From: an uncultured Verrucomicrobiae bacterium
GTDB lineage: Bacteria; Verrucomicrobiota; Verrucomicrobiia; Limisphaerales; AAA164-E04
DNA length: 64,000 nucleotides
Assembly: GCA_943788245.1 (NCBI GenBank)
Contig: CALSPN010000005.1
Span: forward strand, 1 to 64,000
Direction of reading: 5' to 3'
Position 1 is the stretch's first letter; the number at the start of each line of letters is the position of its first letter. This document shows positions 46,320-54,895 of this stretch, piece after piece. The position numbers and the translations under genes are program-made. Below the pieces are notes generated by a model. The model did no database searches and was not told the DNA's origin. It saw only the letters and a list, made by a program, of their open reading frames with translations.

Positions 46320-46575
46320 CTAGAACAAGGTTGGCATTTTGTTGACGGCTTGGCGTTTTGTCTCGGAGTCAATGTGGGTGTAGACCCTGGAGATAGCAGC
46401 AGACTCATGGCCGATTATATCACGGGCAACAACATCTGAAACACCCGCATTTTTCAGCAAACTGGTTGCGGTATGCCGGAGGCAGTGAAAGCCCCAAACC
46501 TGATGCTTGCCTCGAACCAGACAGACCGTTTTTGGATTTTTGATGTGTCCGCTTTTTGACCAATCCCGCGGTAGT
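46320..46575 (-). pseudogene. Tyrosine recombinase (phage integrase) C-terminal remnant
   Basis: Minus-strand frame open from the IS boundary at 46575 to a TAG at 46320-46322, about 85 codons. It carries the catalytic C-terminal motifs of tyrosine recombinases: Arg in GFHCLRHTATSLL, His in DIIGHESAA, and the Tyr nucleophile in SRVYTHID. The upstream two thirds (core-binding domain and first catalytic Arg) are missing, cut off by the IS end. Non-functional. Confidence 0.85.
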
Positions 46576-46641
46576 TGGTCGAGGTTACGAGAACTGATCC
46601 ACTTGAAAAGTTAGTCTGGACCAATAAAAAGGATCCAGACA

Positions 46642-46911
46642 ATGAAAGCAATAAGATACTCAACCGAACAAAAGATCCGCATCCTGCGTGAAGCCGAGGG
46701 TAGTGGGAAAAAAATCCAAGATGTTTGCCGTGATCATCAGATCAGTGAACAAACTTTTTACCGTTGGAAACGTGAGTTTGGCATGCTTGAGATCTCTCAA
46801 GCCAAACAACTCAAGGAACTGCAACGTGAAAATGCCAGACTCAAGCGTATGTTGGCCGATGAGATGCTCGGAAAGGAGCTATTAAAGGAAGCTCTTGAAA
46901 AAAAGTTATGA
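46642..46911 (+). CDS. IS3-family transposase OrfA
   Basis: 89 aa. HTH of the IS3/IS911 type (STEQKIRILREAEGSGKKIQDVCRDHQISEQTFYRWKREFG, about 6-47), then a leucine-zipper-like helix (LKELQRENARLKRMLADEMLGKELLKEAL) for oligomerisation. Binds the IS ends. Overlaps orfB by 4 nt. Confidence 0.95.
   Translation: MKAIRYSTEQKIRILREAEGSGKKIQDVCRDHQISEQTFYRWKREFGMLEISQAKQLKELQRENARLKRMLADEMLGKELLKEALEKKL
46898..46905 (+). promoter_or_regulatory. A7G slippery sequence for -1 frameshift (OrfAB)
   Basis: Seven A then G, 4 codons before the orfA stop. In IS3 elements a -1 shift on such a run makes the fused OrfAB transposase. The position relative to the overlap fits; activity is inferred from the family. 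Confidence 0.7.
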
Positions 46912-47867
46912 GCCCCGGGCACAAGCGTCAAATTGTCGAATCACTTGTAACCGGAGGACAATGTTCTGCTCGTGCTGCCTGTCGCCATTTTGAACTTCAT
47001 CGCAGCACATTTGCCTATCAAGCCAAAGAGCCCGATGCCTGGTTGGCAAAACTCAAGGCGGCCTTGCGTCGTTTATCCAATCTTCACTCGGAATTTGGAT
47101 ATGCAAAGATCACCAGACTACTCAAAAAGGAAGGATGGAAAGTTGGTACACGAATGATCCAACGCTTGAGACATCAGTTAGGACTAGCAGTTCCAGCAAA
47201 GAAACTCAAAAGGCGGCGTAAGGGCCATTCCACAGGAGTCCCTACAAGAGCAAAGCACAAGGGGCATGTATGGACATGGGATTTTGTGCATGACACCACC
47301 ATGCGGGGTGGCAAGCTGCGCATGCTAAACGTTATAGACGAGTATACTCGTGAGTGTCTTTGTGTTCATGTGGATCGCAGGATGAATGCGCGTAAGGTTA
47401 AAGGGATTCTTTCGGAATTGGTTGATGTCTACGGAGCTCCAGAACATATCAGAAGTGACAATGGATCGGAGTTTATTGAAAAGGATCTCCGAAAATGGAT
47501 CGCTGAGAATCATATTAAGACCCTCTACATTGATCCAGGCAGCCCATGGCAAAACGGTTTCATTGAAAGTTTCAATGCCCGCCTAAGGGAAGAATGTCTC
47601 AACCGTGAGCAAATGTGGACATTGACTGAGGCGCGCGTAGTGATTGAGGATTGGCGGTGGAAATATAATAACTATCGCCCGCACCGTTCATTGGGCTACA
47701 TCACACCAATTGAATTTGCTCAGGAAGAAATAGAAGTAGAATCGAGTCAATGCAGGGACTCCGATCGGGCTACGCCCTCTCTCCGGCCCAGCATTGACTT
47801 ATTGTATGAAATTAAACAAGTATTGAACCCATCCAGACTAACGCAAAATCTGGCCCGGTTTGAGTAA
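46908..47867 (+). CDS. IS3-family transposase OrfB (DDE integrase core)
   Basis: 319 aa. N-terminal HTH_21-like part, then the rve core with the catalytic triad: Asp in TWDFVHDTT, Asp in IRSDNGSEF, Glu in NGFIESFNARLREE, plus YNNYRPHRSLGY. Looks intact. Its stop TAA (47865-47867) is in the same reading frame as the truncated LRR gene that follows. Confidence 0.95.
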   Translation: MSPGHKRQIVESLVTGGQCSARAACRHFELHRSTFAYQAKEPDAWLAKLKAALRRLSNLHSEFGYAKITRLLKKEGWKVGTRMIQRLRHQLGLAVPAKKLKRRRKGHSTGVPTRAKHKGHVWTWDFVHDTTMRGGKLRMLNVIDEYTRECLCVHVDRRMNARKVKGILSELVDVYGAPEHIRSDNGSEFIEKDLRKWIAENHIKTLYIDPGSPWQNGFIESFNARLREECLNREQMWTLTEARVVIEDWRWKYNNYRPHRSLGYITPIEFAQEEIEVESSQCRDSDRATPSLRPSIDLLYEIKQVLNPSRLTQNLARFE

Positions 47868-47875
47868 CTCGACCA

Positions 47876-50549
47876 GAATGCTCGGCTCCTGAAATTTAAG
47901 ATAAACGATGATTCAGTTAGTGTTGTTGGTTGTGCTGAGTCTATTAGCGGTGATTTGATCATTCCATCCTCGTGGGAGGGGAAACCCGTCACTTCCATTG
48001 GGTCGCAAGCCTTCGATGATTGCAAAAGCCTCACAAGCGTCACCATCGGCGACAGTGTCACCTCCATTGGGAGTTGGGCCTTCGATGATTGCACAAGCCT
48101 CAGAAGCGTTACCATCGGCGACAGTGTTACCTCCATTGGGTGGAAAGCCTTCTTTAAGTGCACAAGCCTCAAAAGCGTCACCATCCCCGACAGTGTCACC
48201 TCCATTGGGAGTTATGCCTTCTATGATTGCAAAAGCCTCGCAAGCGTCACTTTTGAAGGAAATGCACCGACATTGGGGGAGATAAAACCTTTTTACCGAC
48301 TTCACCGAAATGCCAAAGTCTACGTCAAAGCCAATGCAACTGGCTTTGGCTCCACATTCGGTGGCTACCCGGCAGTCCGTCAAGGCTCGATAACTACTGC
48401 AAGTAAAGGCAACACTTCCGACGGCCCCATCATGGATGCAGTTGTATTTTTTGATGTGAATCTCAATGGTTTGCCAGACGAAGGGGAGCCTCAGACAACG
48501 TCTAACGGCTGGGGCGATTACTGGTTGGATATTCCGCTGGAAACCTACGACCTCAACGGCAACGGAGTGATCGATATCAACGAGGGAGTCATTGTGAGTC
48601 AGGGAGGAACAGACACCGCTACCGGACTTCCCGTAAAGACGACTCTCAAGGGACCTGCCAGCGCCACGGTCATCACACCGCTGACGACTTTGGTAACGAG
48701 AGTCATGGAACAAAACCCTGAGCTGGGTGCCAGTGCTGCAGCCGACAAGCTCGAGGCCTCGCTCGGTATTCCTGCAGGAGTTGATATTCTGAACTTTGAC
48801 ACCTTCAAGGAGGCCAGCGAGGAAAACCCTTCCGCAGCTGATGTGTTGACGGCTACAGCGAAGTTGCAGGATACCTTGGTGCAAGGAGGCAATCTGATCG
48901 GTGGAGCCACTGGCAAGAGCCTTCAGGCGGGAAGTGATGCTGTGATGGATGCCTTGGCTCGTCAGGTAAAGGCTGGTGATGCCGTAGACCTCGACAGCAA
49001 GGGCTCACTCAAGAGTCTGATCACTGAAGCAGCAAGCACGAGCGGTGCGAACCTGACCGAGGCCCAAACCGATGGAGCAGCCTCGATCATGGAAGCCTCC
49101 AGCAAGGCCAAGGAAGATGCCAAGGCAGCGGCTGGCACAGTAAGTGAACTAGCCACGGAGGTTTCCCGTGTGCAGGCGGTCTCCCAGTCCAAGGCAGCTG
49201 ATGACCTGGAAGCTGTCGGAGCACAAACGACCAACATTGAGTCAACCGTGCTGGCCTATACCGGTGCTGCCATGCAGCAACAGGTGCAAACCGAGGTAGT
49301 GGGTGATTTCAATGCAAGTAGCTATGAGGCGCCAGTATTCAATTTTCAGTCCGCAAGCTACACGGTCAACGAAAATGGGCAGCAACAGCCGGTCATCCAG
49401 ATCAATCGCACCGGCGATAGTTTTGAAACAGTTGAACTCACAGTTACTCCTATCGCATCGTCCGCAACAGCCGGGGAAGACTTCAATGGAGAGCCTGTTT
49501 CAGTAAGCTTTGAACCACTGGAGATTCGCAAGACTCTGGATCTACAGACATTGTTGATCGATGACGTGCTGGCTGAAGAAGCTGAAACATTCTCACTCCA
49601 GCTGGAGGTGGTAAGGGGTCCCGAAGATCCGGACCTGTCCGAGCTACCCGATGGTGAAGAGGATTTGTCTCCTGACAGGCCCACCCTAGGCACCATCAGT
49701 ATGATAACCCTGACCATCATCAGTGATGACATTGCCAATGAAGCACCGACTGTGAGCTCCATCGAGGACTTGGAAATCAGTGAGGGGGCTGCACAGGTGA
49801 GCGTTGACTTCAGTGTCACCGATACAGATTCCTCTTTTGATGAGCTTACTGTTCAGGCAAGCACCTCCAACCCGTTCCTGATTTCAGGATTGATGGTCGA
49901 GGGAACAGCCAGTGAGCAGGATGCTTCGCAGTGGACATTGAACTTTGAAACCGTTGCCGACCAGTTCGGAGAAGGCACGATTACGGTTGAAATCAATGAT
50001 GGCTACCAGAGCATTTCAACTAGTTTCAACGTCACGGTGAGTGCCGTGAACAATGCGCCGCAAATCACTGGTGTTCCTTCAGTGATTGAAGCCGAAGGCA
50101 GGAAAGTAGTTGTCCCCTTCGAAGTAAGCGATGACCAGACATCTGCGGGTAACTTGTTTATCTACCTCACAGCACAGCCACTGGATTACATCCTGAAGGG
50201 TCACGTGCTTGTTGTCGGTAATGGGGCTCAGCGGGAGCTCATTCTCAACAACAGCGGCAATGCCGAAGGCACGGGGCAGTTCAGTGTGGTGGTCACCGAT
50301 GCCGATGGCAAAACAGCCAGTCAGGCATTTGAGGTGAATTTTGGAGGCGAACCTCCGGTGACTGTTGTTCCTGAGCTCAAGCTCAATACCAGTGACCCCT
50401 CCAATCTCACACTGAGCTGGGAAGGTGATGCACAGTTGCTGTTCACTGAAGACCTATCCGCAGGTTTTGAGGTAGTTGCAGGAGCCACAAGTCCCTACAC
50501 CATCGAGCAGCTAAGCATGGGCTTTTTCATCCTCAGAGTGGAACCTTGA
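47876..50549 (+). CDS. BspA-like LRR surface protein, 5'-truncated by the IS
   Basis: The frame is open from the IS end onward; the first possible start is TTG 47955, giving 864 aa. Residues encoded before it (LKFKINDDSVSVVGCAESISGDL) are a typical lead-in to LRR_5 repeats, so the true N-terminus with its signal peptide is lost. Then four 23-residue BspA-type LRRs, an SdrD/dockerin-like segment (FFDVNLNGLPDEGEPQ, DLNGNGVIDINEG), an Ala/Ser-rich helical region (about 230-430), a Calx-beta-like domain (about 460-550), cadherin-like domains (VSSIEDLEISEGAAQ) and a C-terminal beta domain. Without a signal it would not be exported. Confidence 0.8.
47988..48252 (+). repeat. Tandem 69-bp repeats encoding LRR_5 units
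   Basis: Four 69-bp units with very similar DNA, each encoding VTSIGxxAFxxCxSLxSVTIxDS. The phrases GACAGTGT(C/T)ACCTCCATTGGG and AGCGT(C/T)ACCATC recur with few changes, pointing to recent duplication or homogenisation. Confidence 0.85.
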
Positions 50550-51174
50550 ACGAGGGGTTGGGTTGCAGGAGATGTCTCGTTTCCAGGATCTTGATCTGTA
50601 TCAGGCGATATGAACAGGGATCATGTTTCTGGTAATTCTTACCCGCACTACTAAACAGCAAAAAACCTGGCTTAAGCTATTTCACTGCAAAGCTGCAATC
50701 GTCCACGCAAGGGTAACTTTGTCTTTGAAGCACCTACCTCACCACCAGGTTTAAAAACCTCAAGGAGTTCCTTGGTTTGCCCGCAAATGTCCGTTGGGAA
50801 CGAAGACACAGGCGCTTATCAGCAAAGATTACTGAGTGATTACAAGCTTGTCTAAAGCCAATCGCTGGAGGCCGACCTGTTGAACCGGAATTTCAGTGAA
50901 AAAATGGTGCTATTGACTTTTTGACGACCATTCACCGACTGATTCTGATCTTTAAAAACTGCATCCTCTGATCAGAGCTCAGGTCTCTTGGTTTTCCCCG
51001 AAGGTAGATTCCGCTTTCTGCTCACACAAGTGTGTCCATTCGTCAGGTTCGACGAATTCAAGTTTTTTTTAACATAGACTTAGGATCATGTATTTGATTA
51101 TGAATCGAATACATCAAAAACGACTTCATCGCCGAAGGCGTGCGAAAATAAATCGCCCGAGCCATGTATCTATT
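50550..51174. other. Intergenic region without recognised gene
   Basis: About 620 nt between the LRR gene and the pseudopilin. No convincing frame. Near the 3' end: ACACAAGTGTGT (51025-51036), then TTCGTC/GACGAA arms (51039-51044 and 51051-51056), followed by a T8 run from about 51063. This may be a weak plus-strand terminator or operator. Confidence 0.4.
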
Positions 51175-51975
51175 ATGAAATCAAACAAAGGGTTTACCCT
51201 CATTGAGCTATTGGTTGTCATTGCGATTATTGCGATTCTCGCATCCCTACTGCTGCCAGCTCTCGGCAAGGCCAAGGAGAAGGCCAAAGCAATCAAATGC
51301 AAGAATAACATGCGCCAGATTCAGCTGGCATGGTTCATGTACGCGGATGATGCTGAGGGCCGCGGTCATGAACGCCGCAATTGGATGCGATGGATCCCCG
51401 ATGGTGGTGACTTCACCAACCCACTACCGGGACGGGCAGGAATGATCAAGGCCTCCCACCCTCATGCTTATTGGGGCGTTGCCTATGCAGGCTATATCGG
51501 CTGGAGTCCATTGGTCTTCCAGTGTCCTTCGGCCAAGGCTGCGGATGACCAATACCAAGGCCCTCCAAATCAGGATGGCTTGTTCGACAAAGGCTTCAAG
51601 TATGTAACCTACGGATTCAATGGATTTTATGCTTCGCCTAATCCCCGTGCAATCGGGCTCAATCTGGCTGTTTGGGAGGGCAAGATAGGTGGGGCAACTC
51701 CCGTACGCGCTCGAAAGATCGATAACTATAGTCAACCATCCGAGACCCTGATTTTTCAGGATGCTTGGGAAACGATGCTCGATGGAACAAGCGATACGCC
51801 CATCGCCTTGGGTCAATGGGCAAAATTCCCGGAACGACTCAGGGAATACTATCGACATGGTAATATAGGAAATATCATGTGGGGCGACGGTCACGCTTCT
51901 CAAGCCAAACGTGGCAAAATCAATTGGAAAGAATCATGGTATATCGGACAGCCTCTACGCGGGGCCAGTCGTTGA
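51175..51975 (+). CDS. Type II secretion-like pseudopilin, H-X9-DG type
   Basis: 266 aa from ATG 51175 ([30 protein letters not shown]); upstream in-frame ATGs give an Arg-rich leader and are unlikely. Classic prepilin peptidase site G/FTLIE followed by the hydrophobic helix. C-terminus has [12 protein letters not shown], the H-X9-DG motif common in Verrucomicrobiota and Planctomycetota pseudopilins. Such genes occur in many copies per genome and probably feed a type II/IV pilus-like secretion machine. No secretion operon is adjacent. Confidence 0.9.
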   Translation: MKSNKGFTLIELLVVIAIIAILASLLLPALGKAKEKAKAIKCKNNMRQIQLAWFMYADDAEGRGHERRNWMRWIPDGGDFTNPLPGRAGMIKASHPHAYWGVAYAGYIGWSPLVFQCPSAKAADDQYQGPPNQDGLFDKGFKYVTYGFNGFYASPNPRAIGLNLAVWEGKIGGATPVRARKIDNYSQPSETLIFQDAWETMLDGTSDTPIALGQWAKFPERLREYYRHGNIGNIMWGDGHASQAKRGKINWKESWYIGQPLRGASR

Positions 51976-52411
51976 ATTCACTCATCGAATCCCTCACACT
52001 CCCATCCAGAACACAGGTTTTCATCCATCCAGAGGAGACTTTTCAATTGCAGTGAACAGTGTGCAAATGTCTCCTGACTCCTTGCCTATACCCATTTACT
52101 AGGGCTCTAAGCCTTGAATTCATCCTGACTCACCATGGATGATCCAATGCACTGCGTTCATTTCGCTCGAATTCCATTCGGCCCCAGCAAAGACGTCTTT
52201 GCTGGGAGCCAGAGTGTTTACGAACACGCTGAGTGAAACAAGATCTGCCGGCAACTTCCGAGTGCATAAATTGTCTGATGGAGTCAACTATCCTCCTGAA
52301 TGACACCAGAAAAAGGTGAGATCACCATAAACAAATTTTCGTGTAAGCACCTGGTATAGTTAATATTGCAAAGATAGCATTGCTGCTGCTGCGATTAAAG
52401 TAAGCAAGATC
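51976..52411. other. Intergenic region with a perfect palindrome
   Basis: 436 nt without supported coding frame. Contains the 24-bp palindrome at 52183-52206. Nothing else recognised. Confidence 0.4.
52183..52206. repeat. Perfect 24-bp palindrome
   Basis: CCCAGCAAAGAC directly followed by its reverse complement GTCTTTGCTGGG, zero spacer, 208 nt after the pseudopilin stop. No T run follows. Could be a hairpin at a transcript end or a protein-binding site. Confidence 0.6.
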
Positions 52412-52609
52412 ATGAAAATTCGATTCAATGCTCACTCATTGTTTTTATTTGGTCTAAGCATGTCGATTGCAGACCATCACAAAGAGCAAAAACTAAAAGA
52501 ATCTCCCCTGATACGAGACTCTTGGGTGAGGAATCAGACCCTTGCTGAAGGAGGGATAATGGTTTGGAAAAAGAAAATTTTCCACCATCGGAAAGGTAAA
52601 CAGCTTTGA
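52412..52609 (+). CDS. Short exported-looking ORF, probably a decayed gene
   Basis: 65 aa: MKIRFNAHSLFLFGLSMSIA resembles a signal peptide, then a charged stretch. In another frame the DNA continues with coding-like text (STIGKVNSFDETMASTGDEG near 52580-52665, then SRAGGSTLDFRGFEMSDRT near 52675-52735), so this may be the start of a frame-broken secreted protein. No family recognised. Low confidence. Confidence 0.3.
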   Translation: MKIRFNAHSLFLFGLSMSIADHHKEQKLKESPLIRDSWVRNQTLAEGGIMVWKKKIFHHRKGKQL

Positions 52610-52778
52610 TGAAACGATGGCCTCGACTGGTGACGAAGGTACGCTTCAGATCATTGGGAACTAGAAATCAATATTTCCAGAGCCGGTGGATCCACACTTG
52701 ACTTCAGAGGGTTTGAAATGAGCGACAGGACCCTTGAAACCGAAAGAGTGAGAAAATTTGTCTGGATATTCTGGCATC

Positions 52779-53693
52779 TCAACCCAGGCGTTCCAGGATC
52801 TCGTAGCATTGGTGGATGTCACCGCAAACGTGTGCACCAATGTCAGAGAGAGCAGAGTGATAGGCTCCCGATGCGCGACCGCCTACCACAATTTCTGTAT
52901 TTGAAGGCAGGAATGAGCGCAGACGACAAAGCTCATCGTTCAAATTTGGATCGTTCTCAGGAAAGACAATGCTTAGGCCAAGTACACTGGCTTTGTTTTG
53001 GGCAACAGCTCCAGCGATTTCTGCGGCAGGGAGATTGGTGCCAAGATAAGTGACACGCCAACCCAGGCTTGAAGCAGTTGCCGAGACAATGACAGCGCCC
53101 AGTTCATGCAACTGTCCCACGGGTGTTGCTATGACAATACCGGGGGCAGAGTCTGTGATGGCAAATGGTTTGGAGATGTTAGCGAGAAAAGTGCGAATGA
53201 GCGCGCTTGCGAAGTGTTCATGTGCGGCAGTGATCTCACCGAGACGCCACAAGTACCCGAGTTTTTGTGCAAGCGGTGCCACAACCCTCATGATCATTCC
53301 TTGATGCCCAAGGCTAAGTGCCGAACGGGTTAGCTCTTCTTCCAATTTTTTTTGGTCAAGTGCTTTGATGGCCACCAGACAAGCCTCCAAGTGAGTGTCT
53401 GATTCGGGTGCTTGCATGACAGGCACGCGCTCATCCACCTGGATGTGCTGTCTGTCTTCTTCGGTGAGGGACTTGAGGGTGTCTTTCGGGAGAGAGGCTA
53501 TGTTACTGATCTTGTGCCCTCCAAGCGTTGCTTCCCTCAAAAGAGCCAAACGTTTGATGTCTTCATCTGAGTATTGACGACGATTGGTTTCGGTGCGAAC
53601 TGGGGTCACAGCGTTGTATCTCTTTTCCCAGACACGGATGACGTGAGGGGTTAAACCTGAGCGCTTAGCTGCTATATTGATTGAGTGATGCAT
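52779..53693 (-). CDS. MerR-type regulator with B12-binding domain (CarH/LitR-like photoreceptor)
   Basis: 304 aa. N-terminal MerR HTH (INIAAKRSGLTPHVIRVWEKRYNAV, then RRQYSDEDIKRLALL), a four-helix bundle with the W-x9-EH motif (Trp149, Glu159-His160 in LWRLGEITAAHEH), and a cobalamin-binding Rossmann domain with His196 in GQLHELG and VVGG (269-272). In CarH proteins adenosylcobalamin keeps a DNA-bound tetramer that light breaks apart, releasing carotenoid genes. Here residue 194 is Gln where an acidic residue usually precedes the ligand His by two. Divergent from the fasciclin-crtI-ubiB genes. Repeats matching those upstream of these genes sit in its own promoter. Confidence 0.88.
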   Translation of the reverse strand: MHHSINIAAKRSGLTPHVIRVWEKRYNAVTPVRTETNRRQYSDEDIKRLALLREATLGGHKISNIASLPKDTLKSLTEEDRQHIQVDERVPVMQAPESDTHLEACLVAIKALDQKKLEEELTRSALSLGHQGMIMRVVAPLAQKLGYLWRLGEITAAHEHFASALIRTFLANISKPFAITDSAPGIVIATPVGQLHELGAVIVSATASSLGWRVTYLGTNLPAAEIAGAVAQNKASVLGLSIVFPENDPNLNDELCRLRSFLPSNTEIVVGGRASGAYHSALSDIGAHVCGDIHQCYEILERLG

Positions 53694-53698
53694 TACGA

Positions 53699-53719
53699 AT
53701 TAGACTTATGTTAGACAAA
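53699..53719. promoter_or_regulatory. Putative CarH-like operator at its own promoter
   Basis: Direct repeat TTAGACTTATG / TTAGACAAAAT with an 11-bp period (TTAGAC at 53700 and 53711), 6 bp upstream of the regulator's ATG. Shares the core TAGACAA with the sites at 54113 and 54795. Suggests autoregulation. Confidence 0.5.
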
Positions 53720-54092
53720 ATATCGCTTAAAACCTAACAACAAGCAACACATAGTATGACATTTCTTCCCTGTTCTCTGTTTTGAAGGTAAAGAGAATTA
53801 GGGCATTCTGTGGTCTTCAATGTTTCAAACTATAGTTGTTCAGTGGGTTGTGATCTTCTAAAGATTGGGGTCAAAGGTTGTTATGGTAGGTGCTAAACCA
53901 TTGAAGAATAAAACTGATTACCATTTGATTGACCAATGGGGAAGGTTTTCAGCAAAAGAAAAGCTCTCTAGAATACAGGGCAAGCAATACAAATTGGCAA
54001 CTGTGCTTAAAATCAAAGGTTTGATAAAAATCCGCACCTTGTTAAACAAAATTTAATATTTAGTTAAACATTTATTGATTTTTTATTTGACG

Positions 54093-54123
54093 TTATCAAA
54101 AAGTTAGTCAAGTTGTAGACAAC
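54093..54123 (+). promoter_or_regulatory. Putative CarH-like operator at the fasciclin promoter
   Basis: TTAGTCAAGTT followed 11 bp later by TGTAGACAAC (TAGTCA at 54105-54110, TAGACA at 54116-54121), with a weaker TTATCAA at 54093. Overlaps or borders the likely promoter (TTGACG at 54087-54092). 34-52 bp upstream of the fasciclin ATG. Confidence 0.5.
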
Positions 54124-54155
54124 AGGAGCAACAAACCAACGCTCCATTTAAAATT

Positions 54156-54659
54156 ATGAAAAAATTAGCATTAGTAATCGCATTAGCAGTCGCAAGTGTC
54201 ACCTCAACATTCACCATGAAGGCAGGACCCAGTCCGGACCATCACAACGAAAAAAATATTGTCCAGATAGCAGCTGGGCTGGAAGATTTCAGTACCCTTG
54301 TTGCCGCAGTGAAAGCCGCTGGACTGGCAGAGACCCTGTCGGGCAAAGGACCATTCACTGTTTTTGCTCCAACCAACAAAGCTTTTGCAGCACTGCCGGA
54401 AGGCACGGTTGCAACCCTTCTGAAGCCTGAAAACAAGAAGAAGTTGGTGAGTATTCTCACATATCACGTGATCCCAGCAAAAGTGCCAGCATCGGCAGTG
54501 AAGACGATGAAGGCCAAGACAGTCAATGGGAAGATGGTAGATATCAAGGTATCTGACAAAGGGGTAACCGTTGATGGTGCGAAGGTCATCAAAACCGACG
54601 TGATGGGAAGCAACGGCATCATTCATGTCATCGACAAAGTTATTTTGCCAAAGTCATAA
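54156..54659 (+). CDS. Secreted fasciclin (FAS1) domain protein
   Basis: 167 aa. Signal peptide MKKLALVIALAVASVTSTF. One FAS1 domain fills the rest: VAAVKAAGLAETLSGKGPFTVFAPTNKAFAAL (H1 motif), ILTYHVIPAKVPASAV (YH motif) and GSNGIIHVIDKVILP (H2 motif). Small bacterial FAS1 proteins are secreted adhesins or stress-linked proteins. Its own terminator follows. The operator-like repeats upstream suggest control by the divergent CarH-like gene. Confidence 0.93.
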   Translation: MKKLALVIALAVASVTSTFTMKAGPSPDHHNEKNIVQIAAGLEDFSTLVAAVKAAGLAETLSGKGPFTVFAPTNKAFAALPEGTVATLLKPENKKKLVSILTYHVIPAKVPASAVKTMKAKTVNGKMVDIKVSDKGVTVDGAKVIKTDVMGSNGIIHVIDKVILPKS

Positions 54660-54680
54660 AAACTCGGCCAATCAAGATGG

Positions 54681-54707
54681 AAGGCGGCGAAAGCCGCCTT
54701 TTATTTT
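54681..54707 (+). terminator. Rho-independent terminator after the fasciclin gene
   Basis: AAGGCGGC, GAAA tetraloop, GCCGCCTT, then TTATTTTGTT. 8-bp stem, 21 nt past the stop. Separates the fasciclin transcript from crtI. Confidence 0.9.
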
Positions 54708-54793
54708 GTTAAAAATAAGGGATGGGCCAATACTTCCAGCGCCAACTCAGCTGAAAACAGGGGAAGGAACAAAAGAAGTCGCTTAAACACCGT

Positions 54794-54814
54794 CTTGTAG
54801 ACAATGTATACAAG
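54794..54814 (+). promoter_or_regulatory. Putative CarH-like operator at the crtI-like promoter
   Basis: Tandem TGTAGACAA (54796-54804) and TGTATACAA (54805-54813), a 9-bp period, about 82 bp upstream of the ATG. The first unit is identical to the fasciclin-promoter unit TTGTAGACAA (54113-54122). Confidence 0.5.
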
Positions 54815-54895
54815 CCTTGGCTGGATGGATAAACAGGTAACTAAGAGACCAGTTTCCAATAAAGTCATAACGAGCAAGCGAGATCGTTTTCAATT

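Larger units (their letters stand above)
45291..46575. mobile_element. Remnant of an integrated element next to tRNA-Glu
   Basis: Between the tRNA-Glu 3' end and the IS lie a terminase-small-subunit-like gene and the last 85 codons of a tyrosine recombinase, both minus strand, with about 250 nt of non-coding sequence on each side. A recombinase beside a tRNA 3' end is the classic arrangement of an integrated phage or island. No second copy of the tRNA 3' end (attachment repeat) was found in the window, so the far end is lost or lies outside. Confidence 0.5.
46576..47875 (+). mobile_element. IS3-family insertion sequence
   Basis: 1300 bp. Imperfect terminal inverted repeats of about 44 bp: left 46576-46620 starts TGGTCGAGGTTAC and ends GTTAGTCTGGA; right 47832-47875 (complement) starts TGGTCGAGTTAC and ends GTTAGTCTGGA. 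Ends are TG...CA. Encodes orfA and orfB overlapping by 4 nt with an A7G slippery run. No 3-5-bp target duplication: left flank ends GTAGT, right flank begins GAATG. The two flanks belong to unrelated genes (integrase and LRR protein), which suggests a deletion or recombination after insertion. Confidence 0.88.
53694..54155. other. Regulatory region between CarH-like and fasciclin genes
   Basis: 462 nt, AT-rich. Holds the motif clusters at 53699-53719 and 54093-54123. A 63-codon plus-strand frame (53865-54056) has no recognisable domain or good ribosome site and is not annotated. Confidence 0.5.

Noticed and set aside
46454-46663. 69-codon minus-strand frame across the IS left end
   Set aside because: It is an out-of-frame shadow of the integrase remnant and IS terminal repeat; the integrase frame carries the real motifs.
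45215-50549. Attachment-site duplication of tRNA-Glu
   Set aside because: No second copy of the tRNA 3' sequence could be found in the window.
53865-54056. 63-codon ORF upstream of the fasciclin gene
   Set aside because: No domain, no ribosome binding site, AT-rich regulatory region.
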